NCBI RefSeq assembly: GCF_014648075.1 | Contig: NZ_BMQK01000011.1 | Location: 62,001 to 126,000, forward strand | From: Streptomyces ruber | Lineage (GTDB): Bacteria; Actinomycetota; Actinomycetes; Streptomycetales; Streptomycetaceae | Direction: 5' to 3' | DNA length: 64,000 nucleotides | In this document: piece by piece, positions 8,150 through 17,230 of the stretch | Layout: each line of letters begins with the position of its first letter | How positions within the stretch are numbered: the stretch's first letter is position 1 | Made by a program: the position numbers and the translations under genes | Notes under the pieces: generated by a model | Databases searched by the model: none | What the model saw: only the letters and a program-made list of their open reading frames with translations | Told to the model about the DNA's origin: nothing

Positions 8150-8476
8150 ACCCCGTGGCCGTCACTGAGCGTAGAGAAGCTATGTCCCTGAGTGACGAAA
8201 CTGGTGTATCGTCCCGAGCAGGGGATGCGCCGCGCACTGTTCGGCGCCGGGGATGGACAGAAGACTGCGAGGGGGGCGACGGGCGATGCACGGTCTATGG
8301 ACGAACGATCCGACGCGGCGGAGCCGTCGACGGCGACCCTGGCTGACCGCGACGCGCAGACGCGGCCACGCCGGTCACGGCCATCACCATCGCAGGCACG
8401 GCGGCCGTAGAAAGCACACGCACCCGGCGCACCGGGACCGGCGGGATGCGGGAGCGGCTCTCACCGGGGAGATCCG
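8150..8476. other. Long upstream region of the GGDEF/EAL gene
   Basis: About 330 bp without a convincing gene. A TATCGT hexamer near 8210 could be a -10 box, which would give the next gene a leader of about 260 nt. A GTG-started frame from 8192 to 8410 has poor third-position GC bias and no good ribosome-binding site, so I do not call it. No riboswitch class was recognised. Confidence 0.4.
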
Positions 8477-11400
8477 GTGAGCCCCCGCCCGTCCTCCGCC
8501 ACCATGCTCGATCCGACGCTGCGGACCCGGTCGCTGTCCGGGACGCCGCTGTCCGGCCGGGCGGCGGCGGGCGACGGTGCGAGCGGGACGGGCCTGCGCG
8601 CGCAGGTCCTCCTGGCGCTGGTGTGCGCGGGCTACGCGATCGGGTCCATGCTCGGCTGGGGGTCCCGCCAACTCGCCCTGATCATGGGTGACTTCGGGCT
8701 CAGCGCCGCCGGAGCCGCCGCGGCCGTGTCCTGCTTCCGCTACGCGCGCCTCTCCCGCAGCCGCTTTCGGCCCGCCTGGCTCCTGTTCGCACTGTCCTCC
8801 GCGATGGCGTCGCTCGGCAACCTGGTCTGGGGCTGGTACGAGGTCGTACTGGGCCGGCCCGTGCCCGACCCGAGCTTGGCCGACCTCTTCTTCCTGTGCT
8901 TCGCGCCGCCCGCCATCGTGGGACTGCTCGTGCTCGCCAAGCGGCCCGTGACCAAGAACGGCTGGGTCTGTCTCGCGCTGGACGCCTGGCTGATCGGCGG
9001 CTCGCTGGTGACCCTGTCCTGGAGCCTGGCGCTCGCGCGGACCGCGCGGCACGAGGGCGGCGACGTCGCGCACACCGCGCTCTCCCTCGCCTATCCGCTC
9101 CTCGACATCGCCCTGGTCAGCATGGTGCTCGCACTGCACTTCCGGCGCTCGGCGGTGAACCGCTCCGCGGTCAACACCGCGATCGCGGCCCTCGCGCTGA
9201 CCGTCATGTGCGACGCCCTGTTCACCTCGCCCCTGCTCCACGACAGCTACCGCTCCGGGCAGCTCCTGGACGCCGGCTGGTTCGCGGGCTCCCTCCTCCT
9301 CGCCTACGCGCCCTGGGTCGGCCGGCGGCAGGGGCAGGAACAGCCGGGCGACGACCGGCACGCGCGCGTGCCGGGCGAGGACCTCCCGGGCCGGCGCCAC
9401 GACGTCCCGCCCGGCGCGGGGCCCGAGGACCCCCAGGGCGAGCACGCGGTCCTCCCGGGCACGGGCACGGAGCCCGGCCGTTATCCGGCCGCGCGCCCCA
9501 TCGCGGGATCGCTGACCGCGCTCGCCCCGTACCTGGCCGCCGCCGTCTGCACGCTGGGCATCCTGTACAACGTCCTCGACGGCCGCAGCGTCGACCGCGT
9601 CGTCCTGATCACCGCCTGCACCGTCGTGCTCGCCCTCGTGGTGCGCCAGGGCATCATGCTCCTCGACAACATCACCCTCACCCAGGAGCTCGCCCAGAAG
9701 GAGAACCACTTCCGCTCCCTGGTGCAGGGCTCCAGCGACGTCATCATGATCGCCGCGCCCAACGGCATCCTCCGCTACGTCAGCCCGGCCGCCGCAGGCG
9801 TGTACGGGCGGCCCGCGCAGGAGCTCGTCGGCACCGAACTCGCCGCGCTGATCCACCCGGAGGACCTGGGCCGCGTGCTGCACGAGGTGCGCCGCTTCCT
9901 CGCCGCGGGACCGCACGACGAACCCACCACCCGCATCGAGTGCCGCTTCAGGTCCGGCGGTGGGGGCACCTCCCGCCCGGGCGAAGCCGAGAGTGGGGGA
10001 GGCTGGCTCAACGTCGAGTCCACCGTCAACCGCCACGAGGGCGGCCTCATCTTCAACAGCCGGGACGTGACCGAGAGAGTGCGCCTCCAGGCGCAGCTCC
10101 AGCACAACGCCGAGCACGACCCGCTGACCGACCTGCCCAACCGCGCGCTGTTCACCAAGCGCGTGCAGCAGGCGCTGTCCGGCCGCCGCGCCTCCGACCG
10201 CGGCGCCGCCCTGCGCGGCACGGCCGTCCTCTTCATCGACCTCGACGGCTTCAAGGCCGTCAACGACACGATCGGACACCAGGCCGGGGACGAGCTGCTC
10301 GTCCAGGCCGCCCGCAGACTCCAGGAGGCGGTCCGGCAGGGCGACACCGCGGCCCGCCTCGGCGGCGACGAGTTCGCGGCCCTCGTCGTCGGTGACGGCA
10401 CCAGCGACCGCGCCGCACGCGAGCAGCACATCCTCGAACTCGCCGACCGGCTCCGCGTCACCCTCTCGCAGCCCTACCGCATCGACGGCAACGATGTCCG
10501 GGTGGCCGCGTCCATCGGTGTCGCGTTCGCCGAGGCGGGCCTCGACGCGGGCGAACTGCTGCGCAACGCCGACCTCGCCATGTACCGCGCCAAGGCCGCG
10601 GGCAAGGGGCGCGTCGAGCTGTACGTCCCGCAGATGCAGCAGGACGTCGTCCGCAAGGCCGAGCTGGCCGGCCGGCTGCGCGCGGCCCTGCACGACGGCG
10701 AGTTCACACTGCTGCACCAGCCCGTGGTGGCCCTCGAGAACGGCCGGATCACATCGGTCGAGGCACAGCCCCGCTGGCGCTCCGCCCAGGGAGCGCTCTT
10801 CACCCCGGCCGACTTCCTGCGGGCCGCCGAGGGCGGCGACCGGACCGCCGAACTGGACCGCTGGGTCCTCGAGGAGGCCGTGGCGCAGGCCGCCGAGCGC
10901 AGTGCCGGTGGGGCGACGCTCCCGGTGGCCGTGCGGATGAGCGCCCGCCGGCTGCTGGACCGCTCGCTGCCGCTCGGTTCCGTCGAGGCGCTGCTGACCC
11001 GGTACGGGCTCTCCCCGGGCGCGCTGATCGTCGAGCTGTCCGACACGGAGCCCAGAACCTGCCTGGACGAGCTGGAACGCCGGCTGAACGCGCTGCGGAG
11101 ACTCGGCGTACGCATCGCCCTGGACGGCTTCGGCAGCGGCCACGCGGCCGTCACGGCTCTGTGGCGGCTCCCCGTCGACCTGCTCAAGCTCGACCGCAGC
11201 CTGGTCGAGGGCATCGTGGAGTCACCGCGGCTGCACAAGATCACCAGTGGGCTGCTCCGCATCGCGGGCGACCTGGGGCTGCAGACCTTGGCCGACGGAG
11301 TGGACCGCCCCGAGCAGGTCGTCACCCTGCGGGCGATGGGATGCAGCCATGGGCAGGGCGCCGCGTTCTCGCCGCCGCTGGACGAGTACCGGCTGCGCCG

Positions 11401-11557
11401 GGCGCTGTCGTCGGGGCACTACCCGGTGCCCCATGGACCGGTGGAGCCCGCGTACGCGGGCAAGGGGACGGGGGTGTACCCGAGTGGCGTGCCCGTCGTC
11501 TACGGGAGCGGTACGGCTCTGCGCTCACATGATGAGACTCCCGTCCCACCCACTTGA
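8477..11557 (+). CDS. Membrane-bound PAS-GGDEF-EAL protein (diguanylate cyclase with degenerate EAL)
   Basis: A 1026-residue cyclic-di-GMP signalling protein. Residues 1-390 hold about ten hydrophobic segments (for example VLLALVCAGYAIGSMLGW and LAAAVCTLGILYNVL). A PAS/PAC unit follows at about 405-535 (HFRSLVQGSSDVIMIAAPNG). The GGDEF domain (about 545-710) has an intact LGGDEFAAL signature at about 629 and an RQGD inhibitory I-site five residues before it, so cyclase activity and product inhibition are likely. The EAL domain (about 725-990) deviates at catalytic positions: EAQ for EAL, VRMS for VNxS, DGFG for DDFG, ADGVD for AEGVE. It is probably not a phosphodiesterase and may only bind c-di-GMP. 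In position and architecture it recalls S. coelicolor SCO5511 (CdgF-like), from memory. The start is GTG with GGGGAGA just upstream. Its stop codon lies inside the ilvB promoter. Confidence 0.9.
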   Translation: MSPRPSSATMLDPTLRTRSLSGTPLSGRAAAGDGASGTGLRAQVLLALVCAGYAIGSMLGWGSRQLALIMGDFGLSAAGAAAAVSCFRYARLSRSRFRPAWLLFALSSAMASLGNLVWGWYEVVLGRPVPDPSLADLFFLCFAPPAIVGLLVLAKRPVTKNGWVCLALDAWLIGGSLVTLSWSLALARTARHEGGDVAHTALSLAYPLLDIALVSMVLALHFRRSAVNRSAVNTAIAALALTVMCDALFTSPLLHDSYRSGQLLDAGWFAGSLLLAYAPWVGRRQGQEQPGDDRHARVPGEDLPGRRHDVPPGAGPEDPQGEHAVLPGTGTEPGRYPAARPIAGSLTALAPYLAAAVCTLGILYNVLDGRSVDRVVLITACTVVLALVVRQGIMLLDNITLTQELAQKENHFRSLVQGSSDVIMIAAPNGILRYVSPAAAGVYGRPAQELVGTELAALIHPEDLGRVLHEVRRFLAAGPHDEPTTRIECRFRSGGGGTSRPGEAESGGGWLNVESTVNRHEGGLIFNSRDVTERVRLQAQLQHNAEHDPLTDLPNRALFTKRVQQALSGRRASDRGAALRGTAVLFIDLDGFKAVNDTIGHQAGDELLVQAARRLQEAVRQGDTAARLGGDEFAALVVGDGTSDRAAREQHILELADRLRVTLSQPYRIDGNDVRVAASIGVAFAEAGLDAGELLRNADLAMYRAKAAGKGRVELYVPQMQQDVVRKAELAGRLRAALHDGEFTLLHQPVVALENGRITSVEAQPRWRSAQGALFTPADFLRAAEGGDRTAELDRWVLEEAVAQAAERSAGGATLPVAVRMSARRLLDRSLPLGSVEALLTRYGLSPGALIVELSDTEPRTCLDELERRLNALRRLGVRIALDGFGSGHAAVTALWRLPVDLLKLDRSLVEGIVESPRLHKITSGLLRIAGDLGLQTLADGVDRPEQVVTLRAMGCSHGQGAAFSPPLDEYRLRRALSSGHYPVPHGPVEPAYAGKGTGVYPSGVPVVYGSGTALRSHDETPVPPT

Positions 11558-11583
11558 CACATGGTGTGCGGCGGGGGGAGGGT
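11554..11583 (+). promoter_or_regulatory. Promoter of the ilvBNC leader
   Basis: A perfect -35 TTGACA (11554-11559), an 18-bp spacer and a -10-like GAGGGT (11578-11583) lie 7 nt before the leader-peptide ATG. The TGA stop of the GGDEF gene (11555-11557) is inside the -35 box. The spacing predicts a leaderless leader message. Confidence 0.6.
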
Positions 11584-11590
11584 CAGTGCC

Positions 11591-11632
11591 ATGCGCACCC
11601 GAATTCTCGTACTTGGACAGCGCGTCGGCTGA
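11591..11632 (+). CDS. ilvBNC leader peptide (13 aa)
   Basis: The short ORF reads MRTRILVLGQRVG and then stops. Five of its 13 residues are Ile, Leu or Val, four of them consecutive (I-L-V-L). Three of those four use codons rare in this genome (ATT, GTA, CTT), whereas the structural genes use ATC, GTC and CTG/CTC. A GGGGGGAGGG stretch also lies upstream and could act as a ribosome-binding site if transcription starts earlier. Stalling at this run when charged Ile-, Val- or Leu-tRNA is scarce would stop the downstream terminator from forming. The terminator stem starts 56 nt after the leader stop. This is the classic arrangement of ribosome-mediated attenuation. Confidence 0.8.
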   Translation: MRTRILVLGQRVG

Positions 11633-11687
11633 AGCTGGGAACGACCGGAGGACGAACCGGCACACCCAGCGCCCGCACCGACGCGCT

Positions 11688-11721
11688 CCCCTCGCTTGCC
11701 TCACGGCACGAGGGGTTTTTT
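11688..11721 (+). terminator. ilvBNC attenuator terminator
   Basis: CCCCTCG (11688-11694) pairs with CGAGGGG (11709-11715) and is followed at once by six T residues (11716-11721). A T-run this clean is rare in Streptomyces and marks an intrinsic terminator. It lies between the leader peptide and ilvB, as an attenuator should. Confidence 0.88.
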
Positions 11722-11802
11722 GTTGCACGGGCACCTGTCGCACAGCTGATAAACCTCGCAAAAACCCTCGCTAAAACCTTCAGCATCGAGAAGAGAATGC
11801 CG

Positions 11803-13650
11803 ATGACCGAGCAGGCCACCGGGGCCCACCATCCGCAGCCGCGGCCCCGATCCGGAGGACCACAGTCCGCATCCGTCGAGCACGTCACGGGTGCGCAGTC
11901 CCTGATCCGCTCGCTTGAGGAGGTCGGCGCCGACACGGTATTCGGCATTCCCGGAGGCGCCATCCTCCCGGCGTACGACCCGCTGATGGACTCGCGGCGG
12001 GTGCGCCACGTGCTGGTCCGCCACGAGCAGGGCGCGGGCCACGCCGCCGAGGGCTACGCGCTGGCCACCGGCAAGGTCGGGGTCTGCATGGCGACGTCGG
12101 GCCCCGGCGCGACCAACCTCGTCACGCCGATCGCCGACGCCCACATGGACTCCGTGCCGATGGTCGCGATCACCGGACAGGTCGCCTCCGCGTCGATCGG
12201 CACGGACGCCTTCCAGGAGGCGGACATCGTCGGCATCACCATGCCGATCACCAAGCACAACTTCCTGGTCACCGACCCCGCGGACATCCCGCGGGTGATC
12301 GCCGAGGCCTTTCACATCGCCTCCACCGGCCGCCCCGGCCCGGTCCTGGTCGACATCGCCAAGGACGCCCTCCAGGCGCAGACCACCTTCTCCTGGCCGC
12401 CGGTCATGGACCTGCCCGGCTACCGCCCGGTGACCAAGCCGCACGCCAAGCAGATCCGCGAGGCCGCCAAGCTGATCACCTCCGCCAAACGGCCGGTGCT
12501 GTACGTCGGCGGCGGCGTCCTCAAGGCCGGTGCCACCGCCGAGCTGAAGGTCCTCGCGGAACTGACCGGGGCGCCCGTCACCACCACCCTGATGGCGCTC
12601 GGCGCGTTCCCCGACAGCCACCCGCTGCACGTGGGCATGCCGGGCATGCACGGCAGCGTCACCGCCGTCACCGCGCTGCAGAAGGCCGACCTGATCGTCG
12701 CCCTCGGCGCCCGCTTCGACGACCGCGTCACCGGCAAGCTGGACAGCTTCGCCCCGCACGCCAAGGTCGTCCACGCCGACATCGACCCGGCCGAGATCGG
12801 CAAGAACCGCGCCGCCGACGTGCCGATCGTCGGCGACGCCCGTGAGGTCATCGCCGACCTGGTCCAGGCCGTCCAGAAGGAGCACGGCGAGGGTTCCCGG
12901 GGCGACTACACCGCCTGGTGGAACGACCTCAACCGGTGGCGCGAGACCTACCCGCTCGGCTACGACCAGCCGCACGACGGCTCGCTCTCCCCGCAACAGG
13001 TCATCGAGCGCATCGGACAGCTCGCCCCCGAGGACACGATCTTCACGGCAGGCGTCGGCCAGCACCAGATGTGGGCGGCCCACTTCATCCAGTACGACAA
13101 GCCCGCCACCTGGCTCAACTCCGGCGGCGCCGGGACCATGGGCTACTCGCTCCCGGCCGCCATGGGCGCCAAGGCCGGACAGCCGGACCGCACCGTCTGG
13201 GCGATCGACGGCGACGGCTGCTTCCAGATGACCAACCAGGAGCTCACCACCTGCGCCCTGAACAACATCCCCATCAAGGTCGCCATCATCAACAACGGCG
13301 CCCTCGGGATGGTCCGCCAGTGGCAGACCCTGTTCTACAACCAGCGCTACTCCAACACGGTGCTGCACTCCGGCCCGGGCGCGACCGAGCCGAACAGGGG
13401 CACCCGCGTCCCGGACTTCGTGAAGCTCGCCGAGGCCATGGGCTGCTACGCGCTGCGCTGCGAGTCCCCGGACGAGCTGGACAAGGTCATCGAGGAGGCG
13501 AACGCGATCAACGACCGCCCGGTCGTCATCGACTTCATCGTCCACGAGGACGCGATGGTGTGGCCGATGGTCCCCGCCGGCACCTCCAACGACTCGATCC
13601 TGGCCGCCCGGGACGTCCGTCCCGACTTCGGCGACGGCCAGGACGACTGA
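11803..13650 (+). CDS. ilvB: Acetolactate synthase (acetohydroxyacid synthase) large subunit
   Basis: A 615-residue ThDP- and FAD-dependent enzyme. It condenses two pyruvates, or pyruvate with 2-oxobutyrate, in the first shared step of Val/Leu and Ile synthesis. The PYR domain carries the catalytic Glu in VRHEQGAGHAAEGYA. The central FAD-binding domain starts near residue 210. The PP domain carries the ThDP motif GDGCFQMTNQELTTCALNN at about 470. The ATG at 11803 is preferred to the ATG two codons earlier because the AGAAGAG sequence would touch the earlier one. It is the first structural gene of ilvBNC, under attenuator control, and ilvN follows after 29 bp. Confidence 0.96.
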   Translation: MTEQATGAHHPQPRPRSGGPQSASVEHVTGAQSLIRSLEEVGADTVFGIPGGAILPAYDPLMDSRRVRHVLVRHEQGAGHAAEGYALATGKVGVCMATSGPGATNLVTPIADAHMDSVPMVAITGQVASASIGTDAFQEADIVGITMPITKHNFLVTDPADIPRVIAEAFHIASTGRPGPVLVDIAKDALQAQTTFSWPPVMDLPGYRPVTKPHAKQIREAAKLITSAKRPVLYVGGGVLKAGATAELKVLAELTGAPVTTTLMALGAFPDSHPLHVGMPGMHGSVTAVTALQKADLIVALGARFDDRVTGKLDSFAPHAKVVHADIDPAEIGKNRAADVPIVGDAREVIADLVQAVQKEHGEGSRGDYTAWWNDLNRWRETYPLGYDQPHDGSLSPQQVIERIGQLAPEDTIFTAGVGQHQMWAAHFIQYDKPATWLNSGGAGTMGYSLPAAMGAKAGQPDRTVWAIDGDGCFQMTNQELTTCALNNIPIKVAIINNGALGMVRQWQTLFYNQRYSNTVLHSGPGATEPNRGTRVPDFVKLAEAMGCYALRCESPDELDKVIEEANAINDRPVVIDFIVHEDAMVWPMVPAGTSNDSILAARDVRPDFGDGQDD

Positions 13651-13679
13651 CGACGACGGACAGGAAAGAGCAACCACAC

Positions 13680-14207
13680 ATGTCCAAGCACACGCTCTCC
13701 GTCCTGGTGGAGAACACGCCGGGCATCCTCGCCCGGATCGCCGCGCTGTTCTCCCGCCGCGGCTTCAACATCGACTCCCTCGCCGTCGGCGTCACCGAGC
13801 ACCCCGAGATCTCCCGCATCACCATCGTGGTGAACGTGATCGAGCAGCTGCCCCTGGAGCAGGTCACCAAGCAGCTCAACAAGCTCGTCAACGTGCTGAA
13901 GATCGTCGAGCTGGAGCCGGGCGCCGCCGTGCAGCGCGAGCTCGTCCTGGTGAAGGTGCGCGCCGACAACGAGACGCGCTCGCAGATCGTGGAGATCGTC
14001 CAGCTGTTCCGCGCCAAGACGGTCGACGTCTCCCCGGAGGCCGTCACCATCGAGGCCACCGGCTCGGCCGACAAGCTGGAGGCCATGCTGAAGATGCTGG
14101 AGCCGTTCGGCGTCAAGGAGCTGGTCCAGTCCGGCACGATCGCGATCGGCCGCGGCGCCCGCTCCATCACCGACCGCTCGCTGCGCGCGCTCGACCGGTC
14201 CGCGTAG
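13680..14207 (+). CDS. ilvN: Acetolactate synthase small (regulatory) subunit
   Basis: A 175-residue regulatory subunit that binds valine and activates IlvB. The N-terminal ACT domain opens with HTLSVLVENTPGILARIAAL and continues with SRRGFNIDSLAVG. The C-terminal ACT-like domain contains VKVRADNETRSQIVEIVQLF. Length and order are standard. The 29-bp gap to ilvB carries GGAAAGAG upstream of the ATG. It is clearly co-transcribed with ilvB. Confidence 0.96.
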   Translation: MSKHTLSVLVENTPGILARIAALFSRRGFNIDSLAVGVTEHPEISRITIVVNVIEQLPLEQVTKQLNKLVNVLKIVELEPGAAVQRELVLVKVRADNETRSQIVEIVQLFRAKTVDVSPEAVTIEATGSADKLEAMLKMLEPFGVKELVQSGTIAIGRGARSITDRSLRALDRSA

Positions 14208-14246
14208 CCGTACCAGGCATCGAGGCATAACCGTACAAGGCCGGAA

Positions 14247-14325
14247 ACGGGCGGTCCGGCCGCTCGCCGCCCGCCCGTATTCCGAGACCCCGAGACTTCC
14301 CCTCCCCCCACCGTCATACGGTGGG
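14247..14325 (+). terminator. Paired hairpins between ilvN and ilvC
   Basis: Two stems lie in the 151-bp gap: ACGGGCGG (14247-14254)/CCGCCCGT (14271-14278) and CCCACCGT (14307-14314)/ACGGTGGG (14318-14325). Neither has a T-run. They could cause partial termination or mark a processing site that changes the ilvBN to ilvC ratio. Confidence 0.45.
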
Positions 14326-14358
14326 ACGCGACACCCGTACACAAGGAGAGAACCCACA

Positions 14359-15357
14359 GTGGCCGAGCTGTTCTACGACGCCGACGCAGACCTTTCCATC
14401 ATCCAGGGCCGCAAGGTCGCGGTCATCGGGTACGGCAGCCAGGGCCACGCCCACGCCCTGTCGCTCCGTGACTCGGGTGTCGACGTCCGCGTCGGTCTGC
14501 ACGAGGGCTCGAAGTCCAAGGCCAAGGCCGAGGAGCAGGGCCTGCGCGTGGTGAGCCCGTCGGAGGCCGCCGCCGAGGCCGACGTCATCATGATCCTGGT
14601 GCCGGACCCGATCCAGGCGACGGTCTACGAGGAGCACATCAAGGACAACCTGGAGGACGGCGACGCGCTGTTCTTCGGGCACGGCCTGAACATCCGCTTC
14701 GACTTCATCAAGCCCCCGGCCGGCGTCGACGTCTGCATGGTCGCCCCCAAGGGCCCGGGCCACCTGGTGCGCCGCCAGTACGAGGAGGGCCGCGGCGTCC
14801 CGTGCATCGCCGCCGTCGAGCAGGACGCGAGCGGCAACGCCTTCGCGCTCGCCCTGTCGTACGCCAAGGGCATCGGCGGCACCCGCGCCGGCGTCATCAA
14901 GACGACCTTCGCCGAGGAGACCGAGACCGACCTCTTCGGTGAGCAGGCCGTCCTCTGCGGTGGTACGGCCGCGCTGGTCAAGGCGGGCTTCGAGACGCTG
15001 ACCGAGGCGGGCTACCAGCCGGAGATCGCCTACTTCGAGTGCCTCCACGAGCTGAAGCTGATCGTCGACCTCATGTACGAGGGCGGCCTGGAGAAGATGC
15101 GCTGGTCGATCTCCGAGACCGCCGAGTGGGGCGACTACGTCACCGGCCCGCGCATCATCACCGACGCCACCAAGGCCGAGATGAAGCAGGTCCTCGCCGA
15201 GATCCAGGACGGCACCTTCGCCCGTAACTGGATGGACGAGTACCACGGCGGTCTGAAGAAGTACAACGAGTACAAGAAGCAGGACTCCGAGCACCTGCTC
15301 GAGACCACCGGCAAGGAGCTGCGCAAGCTGATGAGCTGGGTCGACGAAGAGGCGTGA
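14359..15357 (+). CDS. ilvC: Ketol-acid reductoisomerase (NADP)
   Basis: A 332-residue class I (short) ketol-acid reductoisomerase. It isomerises and reduces acetolactate or acetohydroxybutyrate to the dihydroxy acids with NADPH and Mg2+. The dinucleotide loop is VAVIGYGSQGHAHALSLRDS at about 20-39. The knotted C-terminal domain shows ETETDLFGEQAVLCGG and CLHELKLIVDLMYEGG with the metal-binding acids. The GTG start has AAGGAGAG 9 nt upstream. It is the last gene of ilvBNC, followed by a terminator. Confidence 0.97.
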   Translation: MAELFYDADADLSIIQGRKVAVIGYGSQGHAHALSLRDSGVDVRVGLHEGSKSKAKAEEQGLRVVSPSEAAAEADVIMILVPDPIQATVYEEHIKDNLEDGDALFFGHGLNIRFDFIKPPAGVDVCMVAPKGPGHLVRRQYEEGRGVPCIAAVEQDASGNAFALALSYAKGIGGTRAGVIKTTFAEETETDLFGEQAVLCGGTAALVKAGFETLTEAGYQPEIAYFECLHELKLIVDLMYEGGLEKMRWSISETAEWGDYVTGPRIITDATKAEMKQVLAEIQDGTFARNWMDEYHGGLKKYNEYKKQDSEHLLETTGKELRKLMSWVDEEA

Positions 15358-15371
15358 TCCGCCGTCGGCGC

Positions 15372-15399
15372 AAGGGCCGGGGCAGCCGCTCCGGCCCTT
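15372..15399 (+). terminator. ilvBNC terminator
   Basis: AAGGGCCGG (15372-15380) and CCGGCCCTT (15391-15399) form a perfect 9-bp stem with a 10-nt loop, 14 nt after the ilvC stop. Confidence 0.75.
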
Positions 15400-15620
15400 C
15401 GTCGAACCCTGGGTAACGCCCTGATCACGGCGTTGTCCGCCCCGTTCGTACGCGGACGGGTGATCCTTCCCCAAGGGCGCAGGACGATGCCCGCGGCGCC
15501 ACTACACTGCTGCACTACATACGCGTCAGGCCCACAGCGTCGTGCGTCTTCCACGCGGCCACCATCCCTCCGCCTGCGGCCGTCGGGACGGCCGTCCGCA
15601 ATGGACTTGTGAGGACCCAC

Positions 15621-17210
15621 GTGAGCTCGAAACCAGTCGTACTCATCGCTGAAGAGCTGTCGCCCGCCACGGTGGACGCGCTCGGGCCGGACTTCGAGAT
15701 CCGGCACTGCAACGGAGCCGACCGCGCCGAACTGCTCCCGGCCATCGCCGACGTGGACGCGATCCTGATCCGCTCGGCCACCAAGGTCGACGCCGAGGCG
15801 ATCGCCGCCGCGAAGAAGCTGAAGGTCGTCGCACGAGCCGGCGTCGGCCTGGACAACGTCGACGTCTCCGCCGCCACCAAGGCCGGGGTGATGGTCGTCA
15901 ACGCCCCCACCTCGAACATCGTCACCGCCGCCGAGCTGGCCTGCGGCCTCATCCTCGCCACCGCGCGGAACATCCCGCAGGCGAACACGGCGCTGAAGAA
16001 CGGCGAGTGGAAGCGCAGCAAGTACACCGGTGTCGAGCTGGCGGAGAAGACCCTCGGCGTCGTCGGCCTCGGCCGCATCGGCGCGCTGGTCGCCCAGCGC
16101 ATGTCGGCGTTCGGCATGAAGGTCGTGGCGTACGACCCGTACGTGCAGCCCGCGCGGGCCGCGCAGATGGGCGTGAAGGTGCTGTCGCTGGACGAGCTGC
16201 TCGAGGTCTCCGACTTCATCACCGTCCACCTGCCGAAGACCCCCGAGACGCTCGGTCTCATCGGCGACGACGCGCTGCACAAGGTCAAGCCGAACGTGCG
16301 CATCGTCAACGCCGCGCGCGGCGGGATCGTCGACGAGGAGGCGCTGTACTCGGCGCTCAAGGAGGGCCGCGTCGCCGGCGCCGGTCTCGACGTGTACGCC
16401 AAGGAGCCCTGTACCGACTCCCCGCTCTTCGAGCTGGACCAGGTCGTGTGCACCCCGCACCTCGGCGCCTCCACCGACGAGGCGCAGGAGAAGGCGGGTA
16501 TCGCCGTCGCCAGGTCCGTGCGTCTCGCGCTCGCCGGTGAGCTGGTCCCGGACGCGGTGAACGTCCAGGGCGGTGTCATCGCCGAGGACGTCAAGCCGGG
16601 CCTGCCCCTCGCGGAGCGCCTCGGCCGGATCTTCACCGCGCTCGCGGGAGAGGTCGCGGTCCGCCTCGACGTCGAGGTGTACGGCGAGATCACCCAGCAC
16701 GACGTGAAGGTGCTGGAGCTCTCCGCGCTGAAGGGCGTCTTCGAGGACGTGGTGGACGAGACGGTGAGTTACGTCAACGCCCCGCTGTTCGCGCAGGAGC
16801 GCGGTGTCGAGGTGCGGCTGACCACGTCGAGCGAGGCCACCGACCACCGCAACGTGGTCACCGTGCGCGGCACGCTCGCCGACGGCGAGGAGGTCTCGGT
16901 CTCCGGCACGCTGGCGGGCCCGAAGCACCACCAGAAGGTCGTCGGGATCGGCGAGTACGACGTGGACCTGGCCCTCACCGACCACATGGTCGTACTGAAG
17001 TACGCCGACCGTCCCGGTGTCGTCGGCACGGTGGGCCGCGTCCTGGGCGAGGCCGGCATCAACATCGCCGGCATGCAGGTCGCCCGCCTCGCCGCGGGCG
17101 GCGAGGCGCTGGCCGTCCTCACCGTGGACGACACGGTTCCGCAGCCGGTGCTGACGGAGGTCGCCGAGGAGATCGGCGCCACCTCGGCCCGCGCGGTCAA
17201 CCTGACCTGA
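15621..17210 (+). CDS. serA: D-3-phosphoglycerate dehydrogenase
   Basis: A 529-residue long-form (type I) PGDH that commits 3-phosphoglycerate to serine synthesis. The NAD-binding core has TLGVVGLGRIGALVAQRM at about 148-165, the catalytic Arg in NAARGGIVDEEALYSALKEG and the His in CTPHLGAST. The C-terminal 210 residues hold the allosteric substrate-binding domain and an ACT domain (MVVLKYADRPGVVGTVGRVL), which gives serine feedback. The GTG at 15621 has GAGG 6 nt upstream; a GTG four codons earlier lacks a ribosome-binding site. The 220 bp upstream contain the ilvC terminator and TACACT/TACATA hexamers that could serve as a promoter near 15505-15520. Confidence 0.95.
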   Translation: MSSKPVVLIAEELSPATVDALGPDFEIRHCNGADRAELLPAIADVDAILIRSATKVDAEAIAAAKKLKVVARAGVGLDNVDVSAATKAGVMVVNAPTSNIVTAAELACGLILATARNIPQANTALKNGEWKRSKYTGVELAEKTLGVVGLGRIGALVAQRMSAFGMKVVAYDPYVQPARAAQMGVKVLSLDELLEVSDFITVHLPKTPETLGLIGDDALHKVKPNVRIVNAARGGIVDEEALYSALKEGRVAGAGLDVYAKEPCTDSPLFELDQVVCTPHLGASTDEAQEKAGIAVARSVRLALAGELVPDAVNVQGGVIAEDVKPGLPLAERLGRIFTALAGEVAVRLDVEVYGEITQHDVKVLELSALKGVFEDVVDETVSYVNAPLFAQERGVEVRLTTSSEATDHRNVVTVRGTLADGEEVSVSGTLAGPKHHQKVVGIGEYDVDLALTDHMVVLKYADRPGVVGTVGRVLGEAGINIAGMQVARLAAGGEALAVLTVDDTVPQPVLTEVAEEIGATSARAVNLT

Positions 17211-17230
17211 CCGGACGCTTCCGGTTCCAC

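Noticed and set aside
8192..8410. Possible 72-residue ORF upstream of the GGDEF/EAL gene
   Set aside because: It has weak third-position GC bias, no ribosome-binding site and no homologue I recognise. It more likely lies in a long leader.
8384..11143. A 919-codon open frame on the minus strand across the GGDEF/EAL gene
   Set aside because: It is antisense to a gene with clear motifs. In DNA this GC-rich, stop codons are rare in the shadow frames, so long open frames arise by composition. Its translation is Ala/Arg/Gly/Val-rich with no motif.
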